The notes: generated from the letters alone by a model not told the origin. 61,181 nucleotides of DNA from Atopobium sp. (GCA_022732885.1 JAIJTS010000011.1:1-61181), one strand, 5' to 3'. Counted from the stretch's first letter, positions 1 to 9,619 are shown. Numbers and translations are program-made.

Positions 1-65
1 GTTAAGCCCCCGAGCGCCGATGGTACTGCGGAGTAAGTCCGTGGGAGAGCAGGACGTCGCTGACC
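1..65 (+). rRNA. rrf: 5S ribosomal RNA, 3' part only
   Basis: The first 65 bases match the 3' half of a bacterial 5S rRNA: the GTTAAGCCCCCGAGCGCCGA loop region, the TGGTACTGC helix and the GGGAGAGCAGGACGTCGC segment. The 5' half lies outside the window, so this is presumably the end of an rRNA operon. It is followed by a strong terminator. Confidence 0.93.
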
Positions 66-87
66 AACAAGGGGTATTTTTTATGCC

Positions 88-117
88 AAAAGACCTTACA
101 TCAGTAAGGTCTTTTTT
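88..117 (+). terminator. Rho-independent terminator of the rRNA operon
   Basis: A perfect stem AAAAGACCTTAC / GTAAGGTCTTTT with loop ATCA is followed by a run of T. It lies just after the 5S rRNA and would end the rRNA transcript. Confidence 0.9.
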
Positions 118-482
118 ATTACTGAAGTTTTGGTTGGGGTAATAATATTCGAAAATCGAATAAAAATATTTATCAAAAATACATATTTATTATGTATTTT
201 ATTTTTTAATATCATCACGAGATTTTCATAATTTTTCTAATTTAATACCGTTCACGGAAAATAATTTTTACAGTTGATTTTTATTTAACTTCAACATTTG
301 TGCATTTCTGAGCATATTTTGTTACAAATCTTTCCCGAATCTGACCATAATTCACCTACCGTTCACCTAAACTTTCTCACTTTTCTTTAAATTTAGCTTG
401 ATTATTTATCCCACCTAAAATTTGCAAATTTGAAATGTAAGGCGTTTATGGCGCTTAAGTATTTGACAGTAAGGAGAGTTTT
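118..482. other. A+T-rich intergenic region upstream of the SARP-like regulator
   Basis: No plausible gene is seen in this very A+T-rich stretch. It contains the motif ACCGTTCAC twice (about 246-254 and 358-366). The second copy is part of an 11-bp direct repeat described separately. A strong ribosome-binding site (TAAGGAGAG, about 471-479) closes the region. Confidence 0.6.
351..368 (+). promoter_or_regulatory. Direct heptamer repeat TTCACCT with 11-bp period
   Basis: TTCACCT at 351-357 recurs exactly at 362-368, so identical heptamers are separated by 4 bp. SARP-type activators and the Streptomyces AfsR/PhoP proteins bind direct repeats with one-helical-turn (11 bp) period. The downstream gene encodes a protein with a SARP-type domain, so autoregulation is a reasonable inference but is unproven. 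Confidence 0.45.
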
Positions 483-3400
483 ATGAAGCAGGAAAGCAGA
501 GAAGTCGTTGAAGCAGGGTCATTGCTAGGTGGGTCTTCTCAAAACATGATGGGAGACTATAGACGGATTATTTCTCCTCAGCATTTCTTTAAGACAATGG
601 AAAAGACTAAACGTCCTATAGCACTTTGTGCAGAGCCATGTATGGGCAAGACCATGTTTTTGAAAGAGATGTCAGACTTTGCTCAGTCAAAGGGATGGAC
701 TGTTTATGAGATTTCTCTTTCTAGCCTTTCCGCAAAGGAAGCAACGCAGGTTTTGTCTAAAAGAAGCACTTCAATTTGTAATGCTAAGAACAGTAAGGAC
801 CTTAAGAGGCTAGTTCTCATTGATGATTTTCCACCGTCTGACGAGTATTTTGTTGTTCGTCAGGTCAAATCGATTGCTCGTCTTCGTATGGCTGGTTGTC
901 TTGTCGCATTTTCCTTGTCTCCAGAAGCTCGTCAATTAATTGAAGAAATTTCTAGCGTGTATGTTTTGGGCAAGGATGAGCTTCTTGCGATTATGCCTGG
1001 GATTGATAATTCTGAGCAGTCTGTTTTAACCAATATGCGACTAACACGCGGTATCCCAACTCTTGTATATTCTCTTCCCGTAACATTTCGTGAGCAGGAA
1101 GACTGTGATGTTCCAATTACATATCAGACAAGTCTTGCGTGCGTAGCGTCATATATGCTCAGAAATTCACTCGGAATTGAAGAGCTCAGACTTCGTCTTG
1201 GAATGATGCTCCTCGGAAGCGGATCATTTGATGATCTAAATCATATTTGTGGACAAATAGATCTTGAATATCTGGCAAAAATAGAACGAGATGCGCCTTT
1301 CTTCGGCGTACATGTAGATACAAAGCGCTTTTCGTGCCTTCATGCTACACGATTTGATGTGTTGAATTTTAATAAACAAGAGCTTGTGGCGTTGGCTAGT
1401 AATCATGAAAAACTTATTTTGAGATCTATAACTCTATTGATTGATAGAAGAGAATTTTCTAAGGCTGCCTTTGTGTGCTCTTTGGTTAGAGAAGAGGTAT
1501 CCTGGGAAATTGTGCTTTCTCATGCATCGGAATTCGTAGATGCTGGATATATTGAACTAGTTGATAATGTTCTTACCGCTACTCATTCTGACTGCATTTT
1601 AGAAAATTCAAGCAAAAAAGCTGCAAAACGAATGATAGAGGCATTGTCTAATACCAAAGGTCCAATGATCGCTAAAAATGTTGATATAACTTTAGAAAAT
1701 CTCACATCATTCAATAGTTTTCTTAAACAGACAGCTTATTTAACTTTGCTGAAAATAGTTCTGCAAAAACCTGTCCCACCTTTGAAAGAAGACCTTGAAT
1801 TGGGAGCATTGGAGAAGAAAATAGTACTGCACAAACGCGTGATTGATTTGGCAGTGCAGGGAAATTTTAAATATGCTCTTCAACTGCTTCTTCTCGAGCA
1901 ACGACATGAAAAGACCTTCTCAATAACTTCTTCAATGCAAGCGGTTGATATTGAATTGCTCTACGTGTTATTAGGTGTATATACAAAAGATCTTAGTGGA
2001 CGTAGCTTAAAAGCACTTTCTTTTTTACAAGAAGGCGAAGCAAACGCTTTAAAGGGGTCTGCTGGACTACTTAAATGTGCTCGCTATCTTTTTGAAAAGA
2101 GCTCTTCTGTCGGTAATCTGTACGATACTGAGCAGCTTATAAGTCAGTCAGAAATGCAAGGCAATCGCATGATTCAAGTGCCTGCACTTCTTATTGGAGC
2201 ACTTCTTAGCCTCAAAAACAGGGCATATCCTAAAGCGCAGCTTCAGGCGAGAAGAGCAGTGATGCTGAGCAAAGAGTGGGACTCGCTATATATAGTGCAG
2301 GTAGGAAAGATAATTGAGGATATTGCTGGATTCTTTTTAGGTGTCAGCCCTACAGAAAACAGTCTTCAAGCGATCACGCTTCCATCCCTAAAAACAGCAT
2401 GCAGAATAATATATAAAGCTCTTTTGAAAAGCGTAAAAAGACAAACTCCTGTTTGGCTCGATGCTGTCGAGTATGGAGTTCCTGAAAATGCTATGTGGCT
2501 TTTAAGAGCTCTTTTATCTGATGAATCTGAGTTTCAGCAGTGTTTAGAGCAAGAATTACCAGAGGAATGGCTTCACTATTTGAAATCAAATGAGGGCAAA
2601 CGAGAAGTGACAAAATGGAGAGATTCTCAACCAACTACAAATGATCCCAAAACTGCAAAGGCTATAGGAAAGAGCCTGCAGATAAAAAGCGCCCATCCCG
2701 GAGTGTACATTACTCTTCTTGGTAGATTTAGTATGTCAGTGCAAGGAGAAGAGATTGCTGGTAGAAAAATCGCCTATCGATCAGCAAAAGCATTACTTGT
2801 GTATTTGGCGCTTGCTCACAATCATATGAGTTTTAGGTCGCAAATTGCACAACAGATTTGGCCAGAGGCCAATCAGGGGCAGTGGCAAGAGCGCCTGTAT
2901 CAAGCAACTCGGGTCATTCGTAAAGAAGCGCAGGCTATTCAAGAAAGCTGTGAACCTTTTGAAGCGTCTAGGATTGAAAGAACTCTTGGACTAAATCCTC
3001 AACAAGTAACGGTAGACATAGATATTTTCACGCGTTTAGCAAAGAGTGTAGCGTCGTCAAATAGCGATGAAGATATAGTCCATTTAGCAAAGCAAGCAGA
3101 GGAGCTCTATCAAGGGGACCTGTATCTTCCTGAAGATGAGTGTTTTAGATTTGCAGAGCCTATTCGAATTGCCTTAAGAGATCAATATATAGATACCATG
3201 GTAACGGCTTCAGCTGCTGCGTTGAGAATTACTCACTATACACTTGCGGTACATTTTGCAGAGCTAGCTTATCTTGTTGACGATATGAGAGAAGACACAC
3301 TGACAGCCATTATTCAGGCGCTAAGAAAATGCGGGCGAGCACAGGACGCGCAACATTATTATGACTTGTATGTGCAGAAATATGTTATGAAGCGCAGAAA

Positions 3401-3509
3401 AATGCCGTCCAAGCAGCTTAGGATGATGGGGACTTCAGAAAGAGGAAAAGAATCAATAGAAACTAGTGGTGGAGAAATAACGAAATTAGGATTTTACGAT
3501 GCTATGTAG
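483..3509 (+). CDS. Large ATPase transcriptional regulator with C-terminal SARP/BTAD module
   Basis: This 1008-residue protein has a Walker A-like motif (AEPCMGKT, residues 50-57) and a Walker B strand (LVLIDDF, about 110-116), giving an N-terminal STAND-like ATPase. A long helical, TPR-like middle follows. From about residue 739 there is an OmpR/SARP winged-helix domain (LLGRFSMSVQGEEI, then a QIWPEA segment), followed by a bacterial transcriptional activator domain (about 845-965). This resembles an AfsR/MalT-type regulator with the DNA-binding part at the C-terminus instead of the N-terminus. The ATG is preceded by TAAGGAGAG. Codon use is more A+T-rich than in secA next door. The regulon is unknown; an 11-bp direct repeat upstream suggests autoregulation. 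Confidence 0.8.
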   Translation: MKQESREVVEAGSLLGGSSQNMMGDYRRIISPQHFFKTMEKTKRPIALCAEPCMGKTMFLKEMSDFAQSKGWTVYEISLSSLSAKEATQVLSKRSTSICNAKNSKDLKRLVLIDDFPPSDEYFVVRQVKSIARLRMAGCLVAFSLSPEARQLIEEISSVYVLGKDELLAIMPGIDNSEQSVLTNMRLTRGIPTLVYSLPVTFREQEDCDVPITYQTSLACVASYMLRNSLGIEELRLRLGMMLLGSGSFDDLNHICGQIDLEYLAKIERDAPFFGVHVDTKRFSCLHATRFDVLNFNKQELVALASNHEKLILRSITLLIDRREFSKAAFVCSLVREEVSWEIVLSHASEFVDAGYIELVDNVLTATHSDCILENSSKKAAKRMIEALSNTKGPMIAKNVDITLENLTSFNSFLKQTAYLTLLKIVLQKPVPPLKEDLELGALEKKIVLHKRVIDLAVQGNFKYALQLLLLEQRHEKTFSITSSMQAVDIELLYVLLGVYTKDLSGRSLKALSFLQEGEANALKGSAGLLKCARYLFEKSSSVGNLYDTEQLISQSEMQGNRMIQVPALLIGALLSLKNRAYPKAQLQARRAVMLSKEWDSLYIVQVGKIIEDIAGFFLGVSPTENSLQAITLPSLKTACRIIYKALLKSVKRQTPVWLDAVEYGVPENAMWLLRALLSDESEFQQCLEQELPEEWLHYLKSNEGKREVTKWRDSQPTTNDPKTAKAIGKSLQIKSAHPGVYITLLGRFSMSVQGEEIAGRKIAYRSAKALLVYLALAHNHMSFRSQIAQQIWPEANQGQWQERLYQATRVIRKEAQAIQESCEPFEASRIERTLGLNPQQVTVDIDIFTRLAKSVASSNSDEDIVHLAKQAEELYQGDLYLPEDECFRFAEPIRIALRDQYIDTMVTASAAALRITHYTLAVHFAELAYLVDDMREDTLTAIIQALRKCGRAQDAQHYYDLYVQKYVMKRRKMPSKQLRMMGTSERGKESIETSGGEITKLGFYDAM

Positions 3510-3599
3510 TGTGATTTAAGCAGATAAGCAAGGTATCATATATATGTTGAATACTGTGTCTATCAACTCTAGATAGATACCTGACGTCAAGGAAAAGCT

Positions 3600-6350
3600 A
3601 TGCCTAATTTCCTCTCTAAGATTCTGTCCTTTGGTGCTGATAAGGATCTCAAAGCATACCAGCGTATTGTCGAGAAGATCAATGCACTTGAGCCAAAAAT
3701 GCAGGCAATGAGTGATGAAGAGCTTCAGTCTCAGACTGAGAAGTTCAAAGCTCGTTATGCTGAGGGAGAGAGCCTAGACGATCTTCTCCCCGAGGCTTTT
3801 GCAACGGTTCGTGAGGCATCGGTAAGAACCATTGGTCAGCGTCACTTTGACGTTCAGCTTATTGGTGGTATTGCACTGCACAAGGGCACTATCGCAGAGA
3901 TGAAAACTGGTGAAGGTAAGACGCTTGTCTCCACCCTTGCTGGTTACCTTAACGCACTAAGCGGCGAAGGCGTTCACATTGTTACCGTCAATGATTACCT
4001 GGCTAAGCGAGACAGTGAGTGGATGGGCACCATCTACAAGTTCTTGGGTATTAGCGTTGGTCTTCTGCAGAACGGTATGCGTCTGAGTCTTAAAAAGCCT
4101 GCATATGAGGCAGATATTACTTACGGTACAAACTCAGAGTTTGGCTTTGACTACCTGCGCGACAACATGGTTACTCGTCCAGAGATGCGTGTTCAGCGTG
4201 GACACCACTACGCCATCGTTGACGAGGTTGACTCAATCCTCATCGACGAGGCTCGTACTCCTTTGATTATTTCTGGTGCTGGCACTAAATCTGCTGGTAC
4301 ATATAAAGATTTTGCCAAGGCTGTTCGCGGATTAACCCCAGACATTGACTTTGAGATGGATGAGGCTAAGCACACCATTGCAACAACAGAGATTGGTCTC
4401 GAGAAGGTCGAGCGTGCTCTCAACATTGACGACATCTACAATGATGAAACTGGTCAGCTGGTCAATCACCTTCAGCAAGCTTTGAAGGCTGAGTACATGT
4501 TCCATCGCGACCAACAGTATGTTGTTATTGACGGTGAAGTTAAGATTGTTGATGAGTTTACCGGTCGTATTATGGAAGGTCGTCGTTACTCTGAAGGTCT
4601 TCACCAGGCAATTGAGGCAAAAGAGAACGTCCAAGTGCGCGAAGAGAACCAGACTCTGGCAACTATTACCCTCCAGAACTACTTCCTTATGTACGACAAA
4701 CTTTCTGGTATGACTGGTACCGCAATGACCGAGGACGCAGAGTTCCGTGAGGTTTATCACGTTCCTGTACAGGTCATTCCACCTAATCGCCCTGTGAAGC
4801 GTGAAGACCTTGATGACCTGGTCTATCGCACTATTGATGCTAAGTTTGAGGCTGTTGTTAAAGACGTTGAAGAGCGTCATCAGAATGGTCAGCCAGTACT
4901 TGTTGGTACCGTTTCTATTGACAACTCCGAGCGTATTTCTCGTATTCTTTCTAAACGTGGCATTAAGCACAACGTTCTGAACGCTAAGTTCCATGAGCGT
5001 GAGGCACAGATTATTGCTCAGGCAGGTCGTGAGGGTGCGGTTACTATCGCAACCAACATGGCAGGCCGTGGTACCGATATTCTTTTGGGCGGCAACCCAG
5101 ATGTTATGGCAGAAGATATCCTTCGCAACCAGGGAATTGATCCAACTGAGGCAACTCAGGAGCAGAAAGAAGCCGCTCGTAAAGAGGCTAAGGAAATTTG
5201 CACCACAGAGCGCGAGGCTGTAACTGCTGCAGGCGGATTGTGTGTTATTGGTACCGAGCGTCATGAGAGCCGTCGTATTGATAACCAGCTTCGTGGTCGT
5301 TCAGGCCGTCAAGGAGATCCTGGTCAGACCCAGTTCTATCTCTCCCTTGAGGATGACTTGATGCGTCGCTTTGGTGGAGACCGCATGGATGGTGTTGCAG
5401 CAATGATGCAGCGCTATGAACTTCCTGATGACATGCCAATCAAGGCAAAGATTGTTACCAAGCTTGTTGAGGGCGCTCAACGTAAGGTTGAGGAAGTCAA
5501 CTTTGCAATGCGTAAGAACGTCCTTGATTACGATGACGTTATGAATAAGCAGCGTCAGGTTATTTACGCAGAGAGAAACAAGATTCTTGATGGCAAGGAT
5601 CTTATGGAGCTTATCGAGACAGTTACTGCTTCTACTACTCAGCGTATTTGTGAGGAATTCTGCTACGGAGATGCCGACGAATGGGATCTTGAGGGTCTTG
5701 AGAAGTGGCTTACCGAGCTTACTGGTAAGACCAACCTTCCTAAGTTCTCTGATGATACTAAGTTTGAGCAGCTTGAAAAGGATGTTACTGCATTTGTTCA
5801 GAATGCATTTGACGAGAAGACCCAGAAACTTGGCGAAGAAGTTATGCGTGAGCTTGCTGCTCAGGTAATGCTTCGCGTCATTGATACTCGCTGGATGGCT
5901 TACCTCCAGGAGATGGATTACTTGAAGACTGGTATTGGTCTTCGCGGCTTTGGTCAGCGTGATCCTCTGGTTGAGTATAAGACTGAGGCATATGAGGCAT
6001 TCACACTGCTAGTAAATACTATGTACGAGGACTTCCTGCGTACCATTCTTCGCCTTGAGCTGGTTAATCGTCCACGTCAAAACAGTGAAGCAGAAGCATT
6101 CCAGAATGCTCACTATTCTGGTGGAGAAGAGACAGATGGCGATCATAAGTCACTTAAGCAAGGTAAGAGCATGCTTAAGAACACTGCAGCTATTGGTAAG
6201 AGCCCACAGGGCACCGGTGCCAGCCAGTCTTCTGTGTCTACGTACCGTAAGTCCGACGATCCAAATCCTTACGTTAACGTTGGCCGAAATGATCCTTGCC
6301 CATGTGGAAGTGGCAAAAAGTTTAAGAACTGTCACGGCCGAAATAGGTAA
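3600..6350 (+). CDS. secA: Preprotein translocase ATPase SecA
   Basis: SecA drives Sec-dependent protein export through SecYEG at the cytoplasmic membrane. The 916-residue product has the Walker A motif MKTGEGKT (about residues 101-109), the DEAD-type motif VDEVDSILIDEARTPLI (about 206-222), the RGRSGRQGDPG helicase motif, and a C-terminal zinc-binding SEC-C motif (DPCPCGSGKKFKNCHG). Length and domain order are normal. AAGGAA precedes the ATG. The stop codon lies 2 bp before the prfB start, so the two genes are probably co-transcribed and perhaps translationally coupled. Confidence 0.98.
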   Translation: MPNFLSKILSFGADKDLKAYQRIVEKINALEPKMQAMSDEELQSQTEKFKARYAEGESLDDLLPEAFATVREASVRTIGQRHFDVQLIGGIALHKGTIAEMKTGEGKTLVSTLAGYLNALSGEGVHIVTVNDYLAKRDSEWMGTIYKFLGISVGLLQNGMRLSLKKPAYEADITYGTNSEFGFDYLRDNMVTRPEMRVQRGHHYAIVDEVDSILIDEARTPLIISGAGTKSAGTYKDFAKAVRGLTPDIDFEMDEAKHTIATTEIGLEKVERALNIDDIYNDETGQLVNHLQQALKAEYMFHRDQQYVVIDGEVKIVDEFTGRIMEGRRYSEGLHQAIEAKENVQVREENQTLATITLQNYFLMYDKLSGMTGTAMTEDAEFREVYHVPVQVIPPNRPVKREDLDDLVYRTIDAKFEAVVKDVEERHQNGQPVLVGTVSIDNSERISRILSKRGIKHNVLNAKFHEREAQIIAQAGREGAVTIATNMAGRGTDILLGGNPDVMAEDILRNQGIDPTEATQEQKEAARKEAKEICTTEREAVTAAGGLCVIGTERHESRRIDNQLRGRSGRQGDPGQTQFYLSLEDDLMRRFGGDRMDGVAAMMQRYELPDDMPIKAKIVTKLVEGAQRKVEEVNFAMRKNVLDYDDVMNKQRQVIYAERNKILDGKDLMELIETVTASTTQRICEEFCYGDADEWDLEGLEKWLTELTGKTNLPKFSDDTKFEQLEKDVTAFVQNAFDEKTQKLGEEVMRELAAQVMLRVIDTRWMAYLQEMDYLKTGIGLRGFGQRDPLVEYKTEAYEAFTLLVNTMYEDFLRTILRLELVNRPRQNSEAEAFQNAHYSGGEETDGDHKSLKQGKSMLKNTAAIGKSPQGTGASQSSVSTYRKSDDPNPYVNVGRNDPCPCGSGKKFKNCHGRNR

Positions 6351-6352
6351 GA

Positions 6353-7462
6353 ATGGCTGATACAGAAGTTGTTTCGCTCCAAGCTTTAGCGGAGCGTCTT
6401 TCCGAGGTAGAAGGGTATCTTCATCTCGCTGAGAAGCGTCAGCAAATTTCAGAACTTGAGGCAGAAAGTGCTCGTCCCAATTTTTGGGATGACGCTGAGG
6501 CTGCACAAAAAGTAATGACTCAATTGGCTTCACTTCGTGAAGATGTTGCCAGTATTGATAAGGCTAAAGAGAAGCTCGGTGATGCCGAAGCCGCTTTTGA
6601 GCTTGGAACAGAACTTGAAGACCAAGCGTCTCTTGACGAATCTCAAATACTGGCAGCATCTCTTGAAAAAGATTTATCAGAACTTGAGCTTTCAAGTTGG
6701 TTTACTGATGAGCTGGATCATGGCGATGCGATTGTCACCATTAAGCCTGGTCAAGGCGGACTTGAATCTCAAGACTGGTGCGAGATGCTTTTTCGTATGT
6801 ATCTCAAATATTGTGACCGTCGTGGTTGGAAAGTTGATATTAACGACGCCCCTGTTGCAGAGGTTATTGGACTTGACCGTGCGACGTTTACGGTAAGTGG
6901 CAAGAATGCTTACGGCATGCTTCGTGCTGAGCAGGGCGTGCATCGTCTGGTAAGAATTTCTCCTACCGATGATAAGAAACGTAGACAGACGTCATTTGCT
7001 GGTGTAGAAGTTTTACCTGTACTTCCTGAAGATATTGAGGTTGAGATTGACCCCAATGACTTGCGTATTGATGTATATCATGCATCTGGTCCAGGAGGCC
7101 AAGGAGTTAATACTACGGACTCAGCAGTTCGTATTACTCATATCCCAACAGGAACGGTAGTAACCTGCCAAAACGAACGAAGTCAGCTACAGAATAAAGC
7201 TGCAGCAATGAATATTCTGCGCAGTCGTTTGTATGAGATTGAAAAAGAGAAACGCGAGGCTGAGCTTGATGAGCTTCGCGGTCCAAGGAGAGAAATCTCA
7301 TTTGGAAATCAAATCAGAAGCTATGTTCTTTATCCTTATCAGCTTATTAAGGACTTAAGAACGGGAGCGGAAACAGGAAATGTTGAGTCCGTTCTCTCAG
7401 ACGGCGATCTTGATCAGTTTATTATTGCGTACCATCGCTGGGTTGTTGGCGGAAAGGATTAG
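6353..7462 (+). CDS. prfB: Peptide chain release factor 2, no programmed frameshift, variant SPT motif
   Basis: RF2 reads UGA and UAA stop codons and releases the peptide. The 369-residue product has the catalytic GGQ in SGPGGQGVNTTDSAVR (about residue 245) and an RF2-type N-terminal domain. Two points are odd. First, the frame is open through the segment EGYLHLAEKRQQ, where many bacteria carry the in-frame TGA and +1 frameshift, so that autoregulation is absent here. Second, the stop-codon tripeptide normally reading SPF is SPT (residues 203-205, codons 6959-6967), within RISPTDDKKRRQTSF. The start is ATG 2 bp after secA. Confidence 0.96.
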   Translation: MADTEVVSLQALAERLSEVEGYLHLAEKRQQISELEAESARPNFWDDAEAAQKVMTQLASLREDVASIDKAKEKLGDAEAAFELGTELEDQASLDESQILAASLEKDLSELELSSWFTDELDHGDAIVTIKPGQGGLESQDWCEMLFRMYLKYCDRRGWKVDINDAPVAEVIGLDRATFTVSGKNAYGMLRAEQGVHRLVRISPTDDKKRRQTSFAGVEVLPVLPEDIEVEIDPNDLRIDVYHASGPGGQGVNTTDSAVRITHIPTGTVVTCQNERSQLQNKAAAMNILRSRLYEIEKEKREAELDELRGPRREISFGNQIRSYVLYPYQLIKDLRTGAETGNVESVLSDGDLDQFIIAYHRWVVGGKD

Positions 7463-7463
7463 T

Positions 7464-8345
7464 GTGCAAAAATCTACTTGGCAAAAGACCTTCAAAGATT
7501 CATTCTTTATCGTCCTTGGCTGTGCCATTTTTGCAGTAGGCCTTGATGTATTTGAAGTTCCTAATGGACTTGCAGCTGGAGGTATTACTGGTGTTGCAAC
7601 AGTTATTAGAGCTGTTGCGCAGCCTTTTGGTTTTGAGCTACCCGTTGGTATGCAAACAATTGTCATGAATATCGTTTTGATGGCTTTTGTGGCAAAAACC
7701 GGAAATAAAAAATACTTGCTTAAAAGCGTAGTAGGCTTTTTGATTTCTAGTATTTTTGTTGACCTTTTTGCTCCATTTTTACCAGCTCTAGGCGCCAATG
7801 ATCTTATGCTTGCAGCTCTGTGGGGTAGTATCATCTGCGGCTTTGGTCTTGGACTTGTATTTAGGGCAGGGGGCAATACTGGCGGAACAGATATTATTGC
7901 CCAGGCAGTCTCTAAGCGTTTTTCTATCCCATCGGGTACCGCTATTATCGTTGTTGATATTGTCATCATTATTGCGGCTATTCCGGTTTTCTCGCTAGAA
8001 AACGGTTTGTATTCTGCGTTGGCAATCTTTGTAACCGGAAAAATGATTGACTTTGTCATTGACGGACCAAGAACTGAACGCTGCGTTTATATTATTTCTT
8101 CTGAACATGATGCAATTGCTCATGAGATTTTGTACACGCTTAACCGCGGCTGCACAGAGCTTCAAGCTCGTGGAGTGTGGAGTGGTGCTCATAAGCCGGT
8201 TTTGATGTGTGTTCTTGGCCGTACTGAGCTCATTCAGTTGAAGGGCATCATTTCTGAGATTGATTCAGACGCTCTGGTATTTATTTCAGAAGTGCATGAG
8301 GCAATTGGTGAAGGCTTTAAGTCGTTTGAAGCTTTGGAAAGTTAA
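7464..8345 (+). CDS. YitT family membrane protein (DUF161/DUF2179)
   Basis: This is a multi-pass membrane protein of the YitT family, with about five hydrophobic helices followed by a soluble C-terminal DUF2179 domain (from about residue 205: ERCVYIISSEHDAIAHEI). The motif GNTGGTDIIAQ is typical of the family. No transport substrate is established for the family. The frame is open upstream inside prfB, but GTG at 7464 directly after the prfB stop has GGAAAGG 7 bp upstream and starts the usual soluble N-terminus (VQKSTWQKTFKD), giving 293 residues. It is probably co-transcribed with secA-prfB. Confidence 0.88.
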   Translation: MQKSTWQKTFKDSFFIVLGCAIFAVGLDVFEVPNGLAAGGITGVATVIRAVAQPFGFELPVGMQTIVMNIVLMAFVAKTGNKKYLLKSVVGFLISSIFVDLFAPFLPALGANDLMLAALWGSIICGFGLGLVFRAGGNTGGTDIIAQAVSKRFSIPSGTAIIVVDIVIIIAAIPVFSLENGLYSALAIFVTGKMIDFVIDGPRTERCVYIISSEHDAIAHEILYTLNRGCTELQARGVWSGAHKPVLMCVLGRTELIQLKGIISEIDSDALVFISEVHEAIGEGFKSFEALES

Positions 8346-8422
8346 GCGTATCTGCGTGATTGCCGTTAACTAAAAGACTCTTTAGGGTTTTGTTCAACAA
8401 AATACTGTGATTTGATAAACAA

Positions 8423-8444
8423 AAGCGACCCGTAAAGGTCGCTT
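8423..8444 (-). terminator. Terminator between convergent yitT and deoR genes
   Basis: AAGCGACC / GGTCGCTT stem with a CGTAAA loop. Read on the minus strand it is followed by TTTTGTTT, so it ends the deoR-family transcript; it may also stop plus-strand transcription. Confidence 0.75.
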
Positions 8445-8481
8445 ATTGTGTGTTTGCATAAGAAACAAAGAGGCGTAGATC

Positions 8482-9264
8482 TTACTTAGCAGGAAGAATA
8501 GAAGGAGTAACGCAGACGACATCCTTAAGGCCTGCAGTTTTGAGCTCTTTGATTTGTTTATCGGTTGCGCCAGTATCCGTAATCAAGAGGTCAATATCTT
8601 CTGCAGAGCCAAACTGAAAGTTAGAAGTAACGCCAAGTTTGGATGAATCAGCAACAATAAAGTGCTTTCTTGAACGCTTGAGCATTTGAGCGTTAATTGC
8701 TGGCTCGAGAGAAATTGCAGAAGTAAGTCCAAACTCTGCAGAAAATCCTGTGCAACCTAAGAAGCATTTAGAAGCAGTAATGTGCTGGATGCAATCAAGG
8801 GCAGTCTCTCCAGTCATGGAAGCACGTGGGGGACGAATATCTCCACCAGTTAAAATGATAGAAAGATCACGAACATCTTCTAACATCAGTGTATTTCCAT
8901 TGTTGGTAACGACTGTAACATCGCGAGCTTCAATCCATTCGAGCATGCCAAGCGCAACAGAACTGCTGTTAATAAAAATACAGTCTCCGTCTTCAACATA
9001 ACGAGCAGCCTTACGGGCAATTGCTTTATTGGAACGAATCTGTTTTGAGCCGGATGGACGTCCGTAAGGGTTGAGGAGCGTTGCTATACCATACTGGCGA
9101 GAAAGAATTCCGCATTTCTCGAGAAACTCTAAATCTCTTCTAATAGTGAGCGTGGACACATTAAAGTGCTCTGCGAGCTCAATGACGCTTGCCTGACCTT
9201 CTTTTTCTAGAAAAGCAGTGATGTCTTCACGGCGTGAATCAACATACTCTTTACTTCTTTTCAT
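8482..9264 (-). CDS. DeoR family transcriptional regulator
   Basis: The 260-residue product has an N-terminal helix-turn-helix (VIELAEHFNVSTLTIRRDLE, about residues 24-43) and a DeoR C-terminal sugar-phosphate sensor domain (TNNGNTLMLEDV, LTGGDIRPP, FLGCTGF, LLITDTGAT). Members repress carbohydrate genes until a phosphorylated sugar binds. The reverse-strand start has AGGAGATC upstream. It is divergent from the orphan PTS IIB gene at 9620, which is the obvious candidate target through the shared 355-bp spacer. The ligand cannot be told from sequence. Confidence 0.92.
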   Translation of the reverse strand: MKRSKEYVDSRREDITAFLEKEGQASVIELAEHFNVSTLTIRRDLEFLEKCGILSRQYGIATLLNPYGRPSGSKQIRSNKAIARKAARYVEDGDCIFINSSSVALGMLEWIEARDVTVVTNNGNTLMLEDVRDLSIILTGGDIRPPRASMTGETALDCIQHITASKCFLGCTGFSAEFGLTSAISLEPAINAQMLKRSRKHFIVADSSKLGVTSNFQFGSAEDIDLLITDTGATDKQIKELKTAGLKDVVCVTPSILPAK

Positions 9265-9619
9265 AAATAGATCTCCTCATAATCTAGTAGCTTTATCAGA
9301 ATAATCAATAGAAAATAAACTAAGGGAATAAAAATAATAAATCAATGGGTAATGAAAAAATTGTAATAAAATTTGAATAATGACAAATGTAATTTTTTTA
9401 AACAAACGTGCTATACGTAGCAACAAGTAGAACTATATATTAGGACTATATATGGATAACTTTTCGAAGTTTATTTGCCAAGTTCGGTGCTATCTAAGAG
9501 TCGCTTAAAACGAATAGATGAAAAATATGACAAATAGTGCTGAATAAGAATATGGTTATGCAAGAGGGGAATATTAAGAAAAACTAAAAAGTTATTCGCG
9601 GAGAGAAAGGCAAGCCGCA
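9265..9619. other. A+T-rich divergent control region between deoR and the PTS IIB gene
   Basis: No coding potential is seen. There is an imperfect inverted repeat TGCTA-tacg-TAGCA at 9409-9422, a possible DeoR operator. The 3' end provides the IIB ribosome-binding site (GAGAGAAAGGCAAG just before 9620). No clear sigma-70 promoter could be chosen by eye. Confidence 0.45.

Noticed and set aside
4332..5264. 310-codon open frame on the minus strand inside secA
   Set aside because: It is fully antisense to a conserved gene, its product is low in recognisable domains, and no ribosome-binding site is seen.
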